NCBI RefSeq assembly: GCF_014138625.1
Contig: NZ_JACJHY010000037.1
Span: forward strand, 1 to 59,920
Source: Aminobacter ciceronei
GTDB taxonomy: Bacteria > Pseudomonadota > Alphaproteobacteria > Rhizobiales > Rhizobiaceae
DNA: 59,920 bases
Direction: 5' to 3'
Shown here: in pieces, positions 42,769 through 51,722 of the stretch
Numbering within the stretch: position 1 is the stretch's first letter
How the letters are laid out: every line of letters starts with the position of its first letter
Made by a program: the position numbers and the translations under genes
Notes under the pieces: generated by a model
What the model saw: only the letters and a program-made list of their open reading frames with translations
What the model was told of the DNA's origin: nothing
The model's database searches: none

Positions 42769-43219
42769 CCACTTGCGCAGTCCACAACAGAATTAGTGGC
42801 GATCGGATGCAGCTCTGCGTGCTTTCCCGGTGCTTCCCGAGGGTTTCAAGGGAATCTTCCGGAGAGACGAATGCTTGTTAAGCCATTGAAATCGTTGGTG
42901 CTGTTTTAGGTTGCAGCAAAGGCATCCTCAACGGCCAACATGAGGCGCTTGCATGTCGAAGGTCGTTCATCAGGTGAAGGGCAGCTTTCCCGAAGTCGTC
43001 CGTTCCCACTTTCTTTCCAGCGTTCCAGGCTGCACGCTGGCGGCTGGCATCATCGAATTGAGATGGCCCATGTGAGTTCTCCTCGGCCTTGATTGGCCAC
43101 CGGAGATACGGGATCGACAGCATCACAGCTTCGGGGCCGCAAGGAGACTTTCTGCTGACGGGTCGACTTGCCGGAGGGGACCTTCGCACGCCACCTTCGT
43201 TCATGCAGGCTAGCGCGTC
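42769..43219. other. Convergent intergenic region with a possible integrase scrap
   Basis: About 450 bases between the converging HEPN and STAND genes. The only family-like sequence is a short minus-strand segment at 43001-43072, described separately. No other gene is visible. Confidence 0.35.
43001..43072 (-). pseudogene. N-terminal scrap of a tyrosine-integrase-like gene
   Basis: The minus strand reads G-P-S-Q-F-D-D-A-S-R-Q-R-A-A-W-N-A-G-K-K-V-G-T. P-S-Q-F-D-x-x-x-R-Q-R-x-x-W-N-A-G-x-x-V-G is the opening of a tyrosine-recombinase-like protein common on rhizobial elements. The following frame loses resemblance and no catalytic part is present. The match is only ~24 residues, so this is tentative. 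Confidence 0.35.
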
Positions 43220-46200
43220 CTAAAGTAAGCTCTTCAGCCGATCCTGAATGGCCAAGGCCGCCGACAATTGTTTCGACACCGCCAAGCCAACGAGGTCAAT
43301 CAGCGCCTGCCTAGTTTCGGGCTGTGCAACAGTGGTCGGCCCGTTTTCGGTGATCACAGTGGTCAAGAATTCGACAAACGCTGCGGAGGTTCGGTCGCGA
43401 TACAAAGGCCGATCCGCAACAGGGCCCTGGCCGGCGAGCCGTGCGAGCGCGGAAGCGCCCTGAATGGAGTTGGCGATCCACACGAGCCCCTCCAGACGGA
43501 GCGACTGACCTGCTTTCGTAGACAAAAATCCGCAAAGCCCAGCGAGGTTGTCTTCATCGTTTGGCAACCGCTTAAGGGCCCACGCGCGATATAGATCGCG
43601 CATCGGTTCGATCAACCTTGATGAAGTCGAAGGCCGAGCTAGCGCGTCCGACCGTGCAAAGCCTAACGCGTGCCTTTCCAGACTTTGCTGGTGATACCAT
43701 GGCCCGCCTTCCCACCCTCGCCCTACCATGATGGCCTCGATCATGGGTCGCCAGCGCGCAGCGAAAAGTGCCTGATCGGTGTCCTCCTCGAGGTGGCTGA
43801 AGAAGCACGTGAAGAAGTGAGCGATGGCGTAGTGCCCCTTGGGGCCAATATCGAAAATCGGTTGCCACAGCAAGGATGACTCGGCAGCGTCGGTCACCAG
43901 GACCATGCCCGCCATGGCTTCCAGCAATTTGTAACCGAACTGGCTCATCGGGGCGTAGTCACCGGACGTTTCGCTCTCGCTCCCGACCAGCAGCCACCCG
44001 GTGTGAGCCCAGAAGGCATTGAGCAACTGCCGCCGCTGGTTCAGCTCCGTCACCCCCGCAGACAAATTCTTGTCGATCAGCAGCCACGCAAACGCAACTT
44101 GGAGGAAATGCGTCTCCAATGCGCCAGACATCCGGCGCGATCGATCTCGGGTGAAGGTTCGGCCGTCATGGCGATATTCTTCCTCCCATTGGCGAGCCTC
44201 AAACTCCTCGATCCGCTTAGCCACATCGAGGGGACGGATGTCATCGACGGTGCATGGTACACCCGATACTCGACGCGTGAGCAACCAACGCGCACGCCGC
44301 AGCCAACGGCTCTGATCAGGTCCATCTTCCTGACCGAAGCGTGGCTTGAGGATGATCAAGCCCGACCAAAGAAGCGCCAAGTACTGAAGCCGCCACCATC
44401 TGTCGCCCAAGGCAGCACTGTGAGCGTACGCCATATCGGCAATTACGCCGGCGGCGCGGTCGTCGCCGCTCGTCAGGATGCGGAGGAGCGCACTATCGGT
44501 GTCCCGCGATGGGGCCGCGAGCCATTCGTGAAAGACTAGATAAGCGACGAACTCCAGGTAGCTCGGTGTCATGGAATAGTGAAAGCGGGAACGGTCCTTA
44601 TCGAGAGCGGTTTCCTCCATCGCAGCGTGCACGATCGCTTGCGCGCGATCATGCACACTTTCGTTCGAGGCCAGCCATTCCTTGGCACCCAAGAGAAGCA
44701 CGACCGCCGCCGTGACGCGCGCAGGCCGAAGCATCTCCTCCTCAAGCCCCACATCCTCGTCGCCATCTGCCGCCCCCATTAGGTCGGCGATGGCCGTGAT
44801 CTGATCGACCGGCAACGGCGCAGGCGCGGCAAGAAACCGCCGGCAATTCTCGGGGAAAGCAAGTATCTGCCGCGCCCGACCCCTGCTCTGCTCAAATCCG
44901 GAAATTACAGCAGCAAGCTCGGCAGGCCATACGAATTCCGCCTGGTGTTCCTCCCCCGCGCCAACGGCTCGGTAATTGCGGTAGTCGAGTTCCGCGACCC
45001 TGATCTGAAATTCCATCCGCTCCTTGTCGCCATCTGGCGGCGTCCACTGGGCTGCGGCAGCGTTGACGAAGTCGCCGAGCGCATGGTCCTTGCGGCACAG
45101 CTCACTGACGATGGCTGTGAGCTTCCTATGACGGTAAGGCGCAGCGTACCAGTCGCGCGCCATTTCGAAGACCATCTCGCCGCTTCGGACCCATGTCATG
45201 GCGTCGAAGCTATACTCGCTGTCCCGGATGCGTCTTTCGTCCCACTCGTAGAATGGCGCGACCGTGAGCAATGGCTTTAGCACGGCGCTAAAAAGCTCCG
45301 GCAACCGCTTGCCGACATTGATAATTACGCCGAGTATGGCGACGCTATCCGCATGCCGCATCAACGTATTGATGTGGCTGCTGACATCGGCCCCCTGGTC
45401 AACAAGGCCACACAGCCATTTCTCCAACGCCGCAAGCGATGAATAAAGCTGCCCGTTGGAATGATCGCTTGTCTGCGACCACGCGAAGGCGTTGTAGCGC
45501 CCTCGAAACTGCCGCTCGGTGCCGTCGTTCAAGCGTACTGGTATCGGCGCGGGCGAGCGGCCCCCATGACTCGTAACGTCATGTTCCCAACGGTCCATGC
45601 AAAAGGAGAGAAGCCGCAGAAGTGTATCGATTGCCGTGGCCGGGTCGACATGCAGAAATGAGAAAAACGGACTCTTCCAGTAGGCCGTGGGGTAGCCTTC
45701 GTTGTCATAGGCAAGCCCCAATTCCTCGCGGTAGCGCCCGCGCGAGCCGTAGCTCTCTTCCGGGGAGTCTTCGATCAAGACAGCCATCAGCACTTCGGCT
45801 GCCTCCGCAGGCCGAGCGCGCATGAGGCTTTGAAACGTTCGCGACCGAACCGCCTTTTCAAACGCCCTGTCCACTCGACCTTGAGGACCTAGCGGCCAAG
45901 GTGGCAGCTTCCTCCCCGACGACATCACGGAAATGCTCCGCTTCCGGCCGTGACGCTCGCGGTACTCGGCATCGCTCTCCATTCGGCGGCTGTGCTCGGC
46001 AGCCTTTTCCCTATGATGCTGGTTCAACTGCGCCTGAAGGTCGGCACGCATCGGACGACGGTGCGCCATCTCCAGCGCCCAGGTTGCCACGTCATCGGGG
46101 AGATCTTGCGCACCGGCGAAGGCCGCCTCGAAGAGGCTGTCGTCGTCGCCGAGGTACATGACTCCTTTCGCGACATCGAGTTGACGGGCGCGCGCGGTGG

Positions 46201-48541
46201 CAAGCGCCAACTCCGCAAACTCCTGCCGATAGGGAACCAGCGTTCCGTCCGATAATGTGAGCGGCATGCTGGTGAGCCAGCGCTCGCAAAGAATAGAAAC
46301 GCGCGGAAGGACAAGGTCTGCTACGCGCTGGTGATGATGGCCGAGAAACACTGCGAGGGCGGGCCATCTCCCGACAATCGGCGTGCGGAATTTCGCCTCA
46401 AGATATACGCCATAGTCCTTCAGCGGCCCCGCGTTAACAAGTGAAACGCCGGACACGCTTCCGACATGCTCGAACCTCGCCAGCAAGCGCTGGAGATGCT
46501 TCGCGTTGTTTGCGAAGAGCATATCGGCGCGCGCTTCCAAGAAGGTGATCGCCTCAGGGTCGAGGAACAGCGCATCAAGCAAGATATCATCAGCGAGCGG
46601 AAGGGTACCTTGCGCCGCCTGCACTTGATCAAAGGCGTCGTCCCATGCCGTTCGCGAGCCTGACGGCTGGCGCAAAAGTAACTGGCCCAGCATGCGCAGC
46701 GCGCCATTCCAAAGCGGATTTTCCGCGTAAGCCGCCCACTGCGCCGTGTCGGAAGCGATCTCTTTCAGCCTCTGGAAGCGCGCCCAGTCAGCCGCGAGAT
46801 CATGCTCAAATTGCACGTGATTGTTGGCGGGATTTCGCCTAACCGGGCACTGCGGCGGCCGGCCGTCGAACGCAGTCGCGTCCGCCGCTTCGAGGGTGCT
46901 GACAGGAACGCTATGCTCGAAGGCCGCATCGCGCAGGGCCAGCCGTATCAAGAATCCTTCGAGTGCCGTACGACCTAACGTCCAGTGCGCCCAAAGCTTC
47001 TCGGCAATAGCCACCATAGACGTGGGGGCCGCACCGCTGTCATCCTGAAACACCCCTGCCGCTTGAACGACCCATGCGAGCGTTCTCAGGTTTGTCAGGG
47101 CCATGAGGGCGTCGTGGTGAGATGCAAGCCACTCAAGCCCGGTGCTGGCACGCAGTACGGCCGCGACATCGCCTGCGGATCGGGCCCGAACCTCCCATCG
47201 CGCCAAGGACGGAGTGCCTGCAATCTTCGACAGCTCGCCGCTTGCCCAAAACTCGGTTTGCCCAATGAGGATCACGCGCCACGCAAGCGGAGGTTCTGAG
47301 CCAGTCACTTCGAGCAGTTGTTTGACCAACTGTTGGGCCTTGAGCCGTGACGCAGGCGAAAGGCGTTCCGCTGAATCGATGATAAGAAAATTCTCAGCCG
47401 TTACGGCAGCGTCGAGGACGCTGATAAGGGGATGGGCGAGTCCGAAGCGCGCGCGCTCTGCTTCGTTCAGAGCTAGCTCAAGATGTTCCGGTGCAAGCCA
47501 TACCCGCGTTGCACTAGGAAAGTGCGTATCGAGGAAAGCCTTTACCAATGCGGACTTACCGGTCCCCGACTCTCCATAGACCGCAACGCACGGCTTTTCT
47601 CCGAGCTGCGTCAGAAGCAGGTCGCATTCGGACCTGAAGTCGAGGCGTGCCCCTGAAGGTAAAGCCGTTTGGACGAGGCTCTCTGTCTCCGCGCTCAGCG
47701 CCCGAAGGCGAGCCCAGCTCGGCTCGTAGTCCGGAAAATCCCGTAGCGCGAAGCGGGGCCGCAGCCACCGCCTCAAAGCCGCCATATCCAGCGTGCCGCT
47801 TCCCAAGCGCGTTTCTTTCGCGCGGCCGACGATCTCACCCCAAAGGTCGGTGGCGTCCTGCGCAGTACCACCCGCCAGAAGCGAGCGCGCAACGGCGATG
47901 GCGTCGGCTTCGTCCTTCGAAGGCAACCGCTGGAAATCGAACGGCAAAACATCAAGGCAGCCGATGAGGCCAAGAACGTCGGCGTTCGTGACGGCCGTTG
48001 CCGCCGCCTTTAGACTGTCGAAAATTCTCTTGTAGCGTGGATTGGCCTCGATCTGCGCCAAAGCCAGGGCCGCATCGGCACCAGCCGCAAACTTCTTGAT
48101 GTCGCTCCATGCACTCTGGAAATCGTCGTGCGTCCCTTGGGTGGCAAGCGCCAGGCGGTCCGTCGACCTATCGAACGGGCTGTCCGTCTTGGTCCAGAGT
48201 CGCCAAGCCAGGTCAGCAAACGATGCCGGCAGGCCATTTGCCGAAACCTGCACATTGCCCTTGCACGAGACGGCTAGTCGCCGCGCCACCGCCTTGTCCT
48301 GCGCAACTACGAGCAGGTCATCGATATCCCATTGCAGCGTGCCAGTCTGCATCTGGAGACTCTGTACATCGCCCTCGACCGGGAGGCTGCGCCCAGCAAG
48401 CGACGACAATACAAAGTGCGCGGCTACGCGATCCTCGAAGTCAAAACCCGTTCCGCCGGTCGACCGTCTGGTAGGGGACACTTCTTTTTTCTTGGCCGTT
48501 CGTTTCTCTGCCGAGGATTTCGCCTTCTGCCTTGCTGTCAC
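43220..48541 (-). CDS. Giant STAND-type NTPase with nuclease-like N terminus (Avs-like)
   Basis: The 1773-residue protein opens with a Lys-rich tail, then a nuclease-like domain (about residues 30-200). The pattern is G-F-D-F-E-D-R-V-A (Glu36), W-D-I-D-D (Asp72-Asp75) and L-A-V-S-C-K-G (Lys94), the PD-(D/E)xK layout seen in Cap4/DUF4297-type DNA endonucleases. A P-loop NTPase follows, with Walker A G-E-S-G-T-G-K-S (323-330) and Walker B F-L-I-I-D-S-A-E-R (Asp389). The remaining ~1300 residues are helical and repeat-like without a known family. This effector-STAND-sensor order and size match Avs antiphage proteins, in which the long C terminus recognises a viral protein. GTG start; single gene. 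Confidence 0.72.
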   Translation of the reverse strand: MTARQKAKSSAEKRTAKKKEVSPTRRSTGGTGFDFEDRVAAHFVLSSLAGRSLPVEGDVQSLQMQTGTLQWDIDDLLVVAQDKAVARRLAVSCKGNVQVSANGLPASFADLAWRLWTKTDSPFDRSTDRLALATQGTHDDFQSAWSDIKKFAAGADAALALAQIEANPRYKRIFDSLKAAATAVTNADVLGLIGCLDVLPFDFQRLPSKDEADAIAVARSLLAGGTAQDATDLWGEIVGRAKETRLGSGTLDMAALRRWLRPRFALRDFPDYEPSWARLRALSAETESLVQTALPSGARLDFRSECDLLLTQLGEKPCVAVYGESGTGKSALVKAFLDTHFPSATRVWLAPEHLELALNEAERARFGLAHPLISVLDAAVTAENFLIIDSAERLSPASRLKAQQLVKQLLEVTGSEPPLAWRVILIGQTEFWASGELSKIAGTPSLARWEVRARSAGDVAAVLRASTGLEWLASHHDALMALTNLRTLAWVVQAAGVFQDDSGAAPTSMVAIAEKLWAHWTLGRTALEGFLIRLALRDAAFEHSVPVSTLEAADATAFDGRPPQCPVRRNPANNHVQFEHDLAADWARFQRLKEIASDTAQWAAYAENPLWNGALRMLGQLLLRQPSGSRTAWDDAFDQVQAAQGTLPLADDILLDALFLDPEAITFLEARADMLFANNAKHLQRLLARFEHVGSVSGVSLVNAGPLKDYGVYLEAKFRTPIVGRWPALAVFLGHHHQRVADLVLPRVSILCERWLTSMPLTLSDGTLVPYRQEFAELALATARARQLDVAKGVMYLGDDDSLFEAAFAGAQDLPDDVATWALEMAHRRPMRADLQAQLNQHHREKAAEHSRRMESDAEYRERHGRKRSISVMSSGRKLPPWPLGPQGRVDRAFEKAVRSRTFQSLMRARPAEAAEVLMAVLIEDSPEESYGSRGRYREELGLAYDNEGYPTAYWKSPFFSFLHVDPATAIDTLLRLLSFCMDRWEHDVTSHGGRSPAPIPVRLNDGTERQFRGRYNAFAWSQTSDHSNGQLYSSLAALEKWLCGLVDQGADVSSHINTLMRHADSVAILGVIINVGKRLPELFSAVLKPLLTVAPFYEWDERRIRDSEYSFDAMTWVRSGEMVFEMARDWYAAPYRHRKLTAIVSELCRKDHALGDFVNAAAAQWTPPDGDKERMEFQIRVAELDYRNYRAVGAGEEHQAEFVWPAELAAVISGFEQSRGRARQILAFPENCRRFLAAPAPLPVDQITAIADLMGAADGDEDVGLEEEMLRPARVTAAVVLLLGAKEWLASNESVHDRAQAIVHAAMEETALDKDRSRFHYSMTPSYLEFVAYLVFHEWLAAPSRDTDSALLRILTSGDDRAAGVIADMAYAHSAALGDRWWRLQYLALLWSGLIILKPRFGQEDGPDQSRWLRRARWLLTRRVSGVPCTVDDIRPLDVAKRIEEFEARQWEEEYRHDGRTFTRDRSRRMSGALETHFLQVAFAWLLIDKNLSAGVTELNQRRQLLNAFWAHTGWLLVGSESETSGDYAPMSQFGYKLLEAMAGMVLVTDAAESSLLWQPIFDIGPKGHYAIAHFFTCFFSHLEEDTDQALFAARWRPMIEAIMVGRGWEGGPWYHQQSLERHALGFARSDALARPSTSSRLIEPMRDLYRAWALKRLPNDEDNLAGLCGFLSTKAGQSLRLEGLVWIANSIQGASALARLAGQGPVADRPLYRDRTSAAFVEFLTTVITENGPTTVAQPETRQALIDLVGLAVSKQLSAALAIQDRLKSLL

Positions 48542-48773
48542 CGTACCCGGCCCCGTGGAAACCCAATGTGAAAATCTGCCTTACCACAAAATCGACAAAT
48601 GAATCCCCTGGGCGAGCGAGAGCGGCACGACAACGCCAGTACGATCAACAACGAGTGCAGGAAAGCCGCGTGTCTGTTTCCAGGATGCCACACGTAGAAC
48701 ACGAACGGCTGGTATGAGGGCGCAAAGCGGACGTCCAACGGCGGTTGAACTCGTACCTTTTGGGAACCCCCGG
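48542..48773. other. Intergenic region upstream of the STAND gene and MucR copy 2
   Basis: Divergent spacer of about 300 bases between the STAND gene start and MucR copy 2. No gene is seen. The MucR-proximal part carries the conserved element at 48774. Confidence 0.35.
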
Positions 48774-48801
48774 GTTTCGTTGTGAGCAAAATTCCGCTAC
48801 C
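48774..48801 (+). promoter_or_regulatory. Conserved upstream element of MucR copy 2
   Basis: Begins GTTTCGTTG and ends AAAATTCCGCTACC; 23 of 28 bases match the element at 15294-15321. The distance to the ATG (37 bases) is the same, although the intervening leader is unrelated in sequence. Confidence 0.55.
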
Positions 48802-48838
48802 GGAGCTTGGTAGCCGAGTACTCTCCAGAGGTATTGTG

Positions 48839-49288
48839 ATGACTGAAGTATTGCTAAACTCCAATAGTCAGCTGATTGAGCTCACTGCCGATATCGTGGC
48901 CGCCTATGTTTCGAACAATCCAGTCCCGGCCGGAGATCTGCCTGGCTTGATTTCCCAAATCCATTCCAGCATCAGCATGCTCGGCACTCCGGCGACGCCG
49001 GTGGAAGAGCGGCCAACACCCCGGATGCCTATTAAGAAGACTGTCACGGACGGTTACATCATCAGCCTGGAAGACGGGAAGAAGTATCAAACCCTGAAGC
49101 GGCATCTTGGTATTTTGGGGCTCACTCCTGAAGAATATCGTTCCAAGTGGTCCCTGCCCTCTGACTACCCCATTGTAGCTCCTGGGTATTCGGCAAGGCG
49201 CTCAGCACTGGCGAAGCAGCTCGGCCTCGGTCGAAAGCCTGGCGACAAGAAGCCTGTGAAAAAAGCTGGAAGGAAGACCAAGGCGTAG
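48839..49288 (+). CDS. Ros/MucR-family regulator, zinc-free type (copy 2)
   Basis: The 149-residue protein is highly similar to copy 1 at 15359 over its whole length; the first ~50 codons are nearly identical even at DNA level. It has Y-I-I-S-L-E-D-G-K-K-Y-Q-T-L-K-R-H-L, with Ser in place of the zinc Cys, and G-I-L-G-L-T-P where the second zinc His would be Leu, so it too is a zinc-free type. The C-terminal tail is Lys-rich. The ATG at 48839 is used. It lies beside, and divergent from, the giant STAND gene, and may keep foreign AT-rich genes silent. Paralogy suggests carriage on mobile DNA. Confidence 0.92.
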   Translation: MTEVLLNSNSQLIELTADIVAAYVSNNPVPAGDLPGLISQIHSSISMLGTPATPVEERPTPRMPIKKTVTDGYIISLEDGKKYQTLKRHLGILGLTPEEYRSKWSLPSDYPIVAPGYSARRSALAKQLGLGRKPGDKKPVKKAGRKTKA

Positions 49289-49672
49289 TCAGACCGCCAA
49301 GATACCACTCTGGTTCCAGTGGCGGTACCAGCCGGAAATTTACGACCGAAAGTTTGGTTCGAGTACAGATTTGCGAGCAGCGGCCGGTCAAGATTTAGCA
49401 GGGCTGAAAGACCAGGCAATTCGCAAGTTGCGCTAACTGCTTCCCGGACACGCTAGCGTTGCTTGACGTTGCGTTAGCTGCGTCTAACCTGCGGTCAGGC
49501 TCCTGCCGCCTCCCCAAGGCAACACATGAGCTTAGCGCCAGCTGCAGCTCAACCCCACTCCCACCCGCCCGGCTTCAGTTGGCGCGCTCTCCTGACGAAG
49601 TTCACCCGTAACATGACACAACCCTGTGCTCGGACTAATCCGATTATAGGTAACTTGCTGTCACCTTGGCCT
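49289..49672. other. Intergenic stretch, no gene seen
   Basis: About 380 bases between MucR copy 2 and the convergent XRE gene. A short frame ending L-A-G-L-K-D-Q-A-I-R-K-L-R before a stop at about 49434 looks like a protein C terminus, but is too short to assign. Confidence 0.3.
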
Positions 49673-49936
49673 TCAGACCGTCGACCGGCGGAGAAGACGT
49701 ACGCCAGCTCCACCGCCGTTCTCGGGAATGAATTTGATGCCGGCTTTCACGAGAGCATTGATTATCTTTGAGATGGTCTCAGGGCGACCACCAAAAACAC
49801 CATCCTCTGCCTCCAAACGCGCAATAGTCGGCTCGGAAACCGCAGAATGGTAGGCAAGATCTGTCTGAGACCATCCGAGGAGTGCCCTCGCCGCCTTCAC
49901 CTGCCGAGTAGTGATTGATAGATTTTCTATTGACAT
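49673..49936 (-). CDS. XRE-family repressor with twin operators
   Basis: An 87-residue protein with an XRE helix-turn-helix (V-K-A-A-R-A-L-L-G-W-S-Q-T-D-L-A, then V-S-E-P-T-I-A-R-L-E) and the C-terminal segment A-L-V-K-A-G-I-K-F-I-P-E-N-G-G-G-A-G-V-R. This type is very common on rhizobial plasmids and ICEs; one XRE-type regulator (QseC) controls quorum-sensing antiactivation in ICEMlSymR7A, but identity with it cannot be claimed. Two 19-base palindromic sites overlap and precede its start codon, implying tight autorepression. The gene is divergent from the hypothetical gene at 50076. Confidence 0.82.
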   Translation of the reverse strand: MSIENLSITTRQVKAARALLGWSQTDLAYHSAVSEPTIARLEAEDGVFGGRPETISKIINALVKAGIKFIPENGGGAGVRLLRRSTV

Positions 49937-49968
49937 TCAAATGGGCTTGTTGATATTTTTTCTATCAA
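49915..49968. promoter_or_regulatory. Twin 19-bp operator-like sites at the XRE start
   Basis: TTGATAGATTTTCTATTGA (49915-49933) and TTGATATTTTTTCTATCAA (49950-49968) share the pattern TTGATA-N-N-TTTTCTAT, with centres 35 bases apart. The second is a clean TTGATA/TATCAA dyad. The first covers codons 2-8 of the XRE gene, so a bound repressor would block both initiation and the divergent side. Confidence 0.65.
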
Positions 49969-50075
49969 TTCTCTGAGGCCGAGTCGGTGTCGAACCGGCT
50001 ACTCAGAGCGGCTGACCGTGATGCGCGAACATCTTGGTCAGCCTGACCAAACCCAAGCTGGTTGGAGCTCGGATC

Positions 50076-50726
50076 ATGGCTGATTCCGACAATACCACAG
50101 CTTTGCCTTTCGTCACCCAAGGGGGACGAAGGAAGAGCTGTGCTGTGGATGACGACGCGGAAGGTGACATCTCGGTTGGCGTAAGACCGGCCGAGAAGAT
50201 CGCCGCGCGTTTGCTTGCGCCCGTCGACCCATGCGTGGTCCTGCTGCAGGAGTGGGAGCAGGCACATCACATGGCCGTGGTTTTGTGCCGGCTGCAGCAG
50301 CGTCTGGAGATAAGGATCAGGAATGCCCTGAGGGCTTCTGAACCGAGCGGTGGAGCTGAGAACGACCAGCAGAGCGCACCGCAGCCAGCAGATCAGCAGA
50401 CACGTTGGGACGAGCTCGACCAGAAGGTTGGATACTCACGAGCCCGTGCCGCCGAGGCACAGGCCATCGAGGCTGAAGAAGAGATCCTCGATGCTATTGC
50501 CACCACTCGCGCTCAATCACTCGCCGGGGTGATCGCCAAGCTGAAGATCATTGCTGCCGGTGGCGAGGCCATGGGCGACACATCGGCATTCCCCTGGCCG
50601 CAAATTCAGTCGGTCCTGGCGGACCTCCAGGCATTGGGCGAAAGCGGCCTGAACGCTGGAACCAATAGCCGCCCAACCGCATCGGACAGCAACACAGCAT
50701 CCGAAAACTATCTCAGGCGTAGCTGA
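50076..50726 (+). CDS. Hypothetical helical protein
   Basis: The 216-residue product (ATG at 50076) has a polar N terminus, then mostly helical sequence, including V-L-L-Q-E-W-E-Q-A-H-H-M-A-V-V-L, a long acidic/Ala-rich coiled-coil-like helix (S-R-A-R-A-A-E-A-Q-A-I-E-A-E-E-E-I-L) and Q-S-L-A-G-V-I-A-K-L-K-I-I-A-A-G-G-E. Small helical proteins ending in A-G-V-x-A-K-L-x are frequent as unannotated genes in Mesorhizobium genomes. No domain or catalytic motif is recognised and there is no signal peptide. It lies divergent from the XRE gene and 108 bases upstream of the transporter operon, with no clear link to either. Confidence 0.6.
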   Translation: MADSDNTTALPFVTQGGRRKSCAVDDDAEGDISVGVRPAEKIAARLLAPVDPCVVLLQEWEQAHHMAVVLCRLQQRLEIRIRNALRASEPSGGAENDQQSAPQPADQQTRWDELDQKVGYSRARAAEAQAIEAEEEILDAIATTRAQSLAGVIAKLKIIAAGGEAMGDTSAFPWPQIQSVLADLQALGESGLNAGTNSRPTASDSNTASENYLRRS

Positions 50727-50834
50727 ACTAGGGCCTTTGCCGGATCGCGGGAGGCGAGACTGCGCGGTCCCGCACGTCCAGACATCCGTCCATCGGCCGC
50801 GGAGCCAACCTTTTACAACAATGGGAGAGAGAGA

Positions 50835-51722
50835 ATGACCTTCAGAAGTTCTGTACGCCTGCGGCTTGCAGTCATGTGGTGCGTTTTGCTCGCGCTGATC
50901 GTTGCCTTGCCAGGTGGTCCGGCCTTTGCCGAGACGGCCAAGGAGCGCATCCTGCGCGAAGGCAAGATCGTCATCGGCATTCACAACCGGACGCCATGGG
51001 GCTTTCGTGACGAAGCCACCGGCGAGGCCAAGGGATGGCATCCGGACCTGTTGCGGGCTGCCTTTGCCGAACTTGGCGTCAAGGAGATCGACATCAGGGT
51101 CACCGAGTTCGGGGCGCTCATCCCGGGGCTGCTGGCCGGCCGCTTCGATGCGGTGGCCTCTGGTCTGTCCATCACGCCGGAGCGCTGCCGGCAGGTTGCC
51201 TTCGGAACACCCGATCTCAAGGTCCATGACGCGGCAATCGTGCTCACTGGTAATCCAAAACAGATCCATGGCTTTGAGGATATCGTCAGCCAGAAGATCA
51301 TCATGGGTGCCGGCCGCGGCAGCGTGTCGGTCAGGAATGCGACTGTCGCCGGCGTGCCGGAAGGTAACATGCTGCTGTTTCCCGACATCGAGGCAAACAT
51401 CTCGGCCCTGCGCTCTGGCCGCATCGATGTGACGGTACTGTCATCGCCGACCGTGATCGGGCTGCTTGCCAGCGGCAAGCTGAAGGGACTGGAAAGTGCC
51501 GACCCCTTCGTGACGACAGACGAACAGGCAACTTATGCGGCTGTCGCCTTCCGCAGCGAAGACGGGGATTTGCGGGCACTGTGGGATGAACGGCTTCTGG
51601 CGCTGACCAAGGACGGCACGGTTGGCAAGGTCATGGCCAGATATGGCTTTGGCGAGACCGAGGTCGTGCCTGATACCGTCACCGTCGAGAAGCTCTGTGG
51701 CACGGCTGGTGCCGACAAATGA
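50835..51722 (+). CDS. EhuB-like family 3 solute-binding protein (D)
   Basis: The 295-residue protein has a signal peptide (V-M-W-C-V-L-L-A-L-I-V-A-L, ending F-A-E) and the family-3 layout: I-H-N-R-T-P-W-G-F-R-D-E-A-T-G-E-A-K-G and L-S-I-T-P-E-R-C-R-Q-V-A-F-G. It starts at ATG 50835 behind GGGAGAGAGA. It begins an operon of one binder, two permeases, an ATPase and a deacylase; its stop overlaps the first permease start by four bases. The ligand is probably an amino-acid derivative, perhaps an N-acyl or ectoine-like compound, judging from the terminal enzyme. Confidence 0.9.
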   Translation: MTFRSSVRLRLAVMWCVLLALIVALPGGPAFAETAKERILREGKIVIGIHNRTPWGFRDEATGEAKGWHPDLLRAAFAELGVKEIDIRVTEFGALIPGLLAGRFDAVASGLSITPERCRQVAFGTPDLKVHDAAIVLTGNPKQIHGFEDIVSQKIIMGAGRGSVSVRNATVAGVPEGNMLLFPDIEANISALRSGRIDVTVLSSPTVIGLLASGKLKGLESADPFVTTDEQATYAAVAFRSEDGDLRALWDERLLALTKDGTVGKVMARYGFGETEVVPDTVTVEKLCGTAGADK

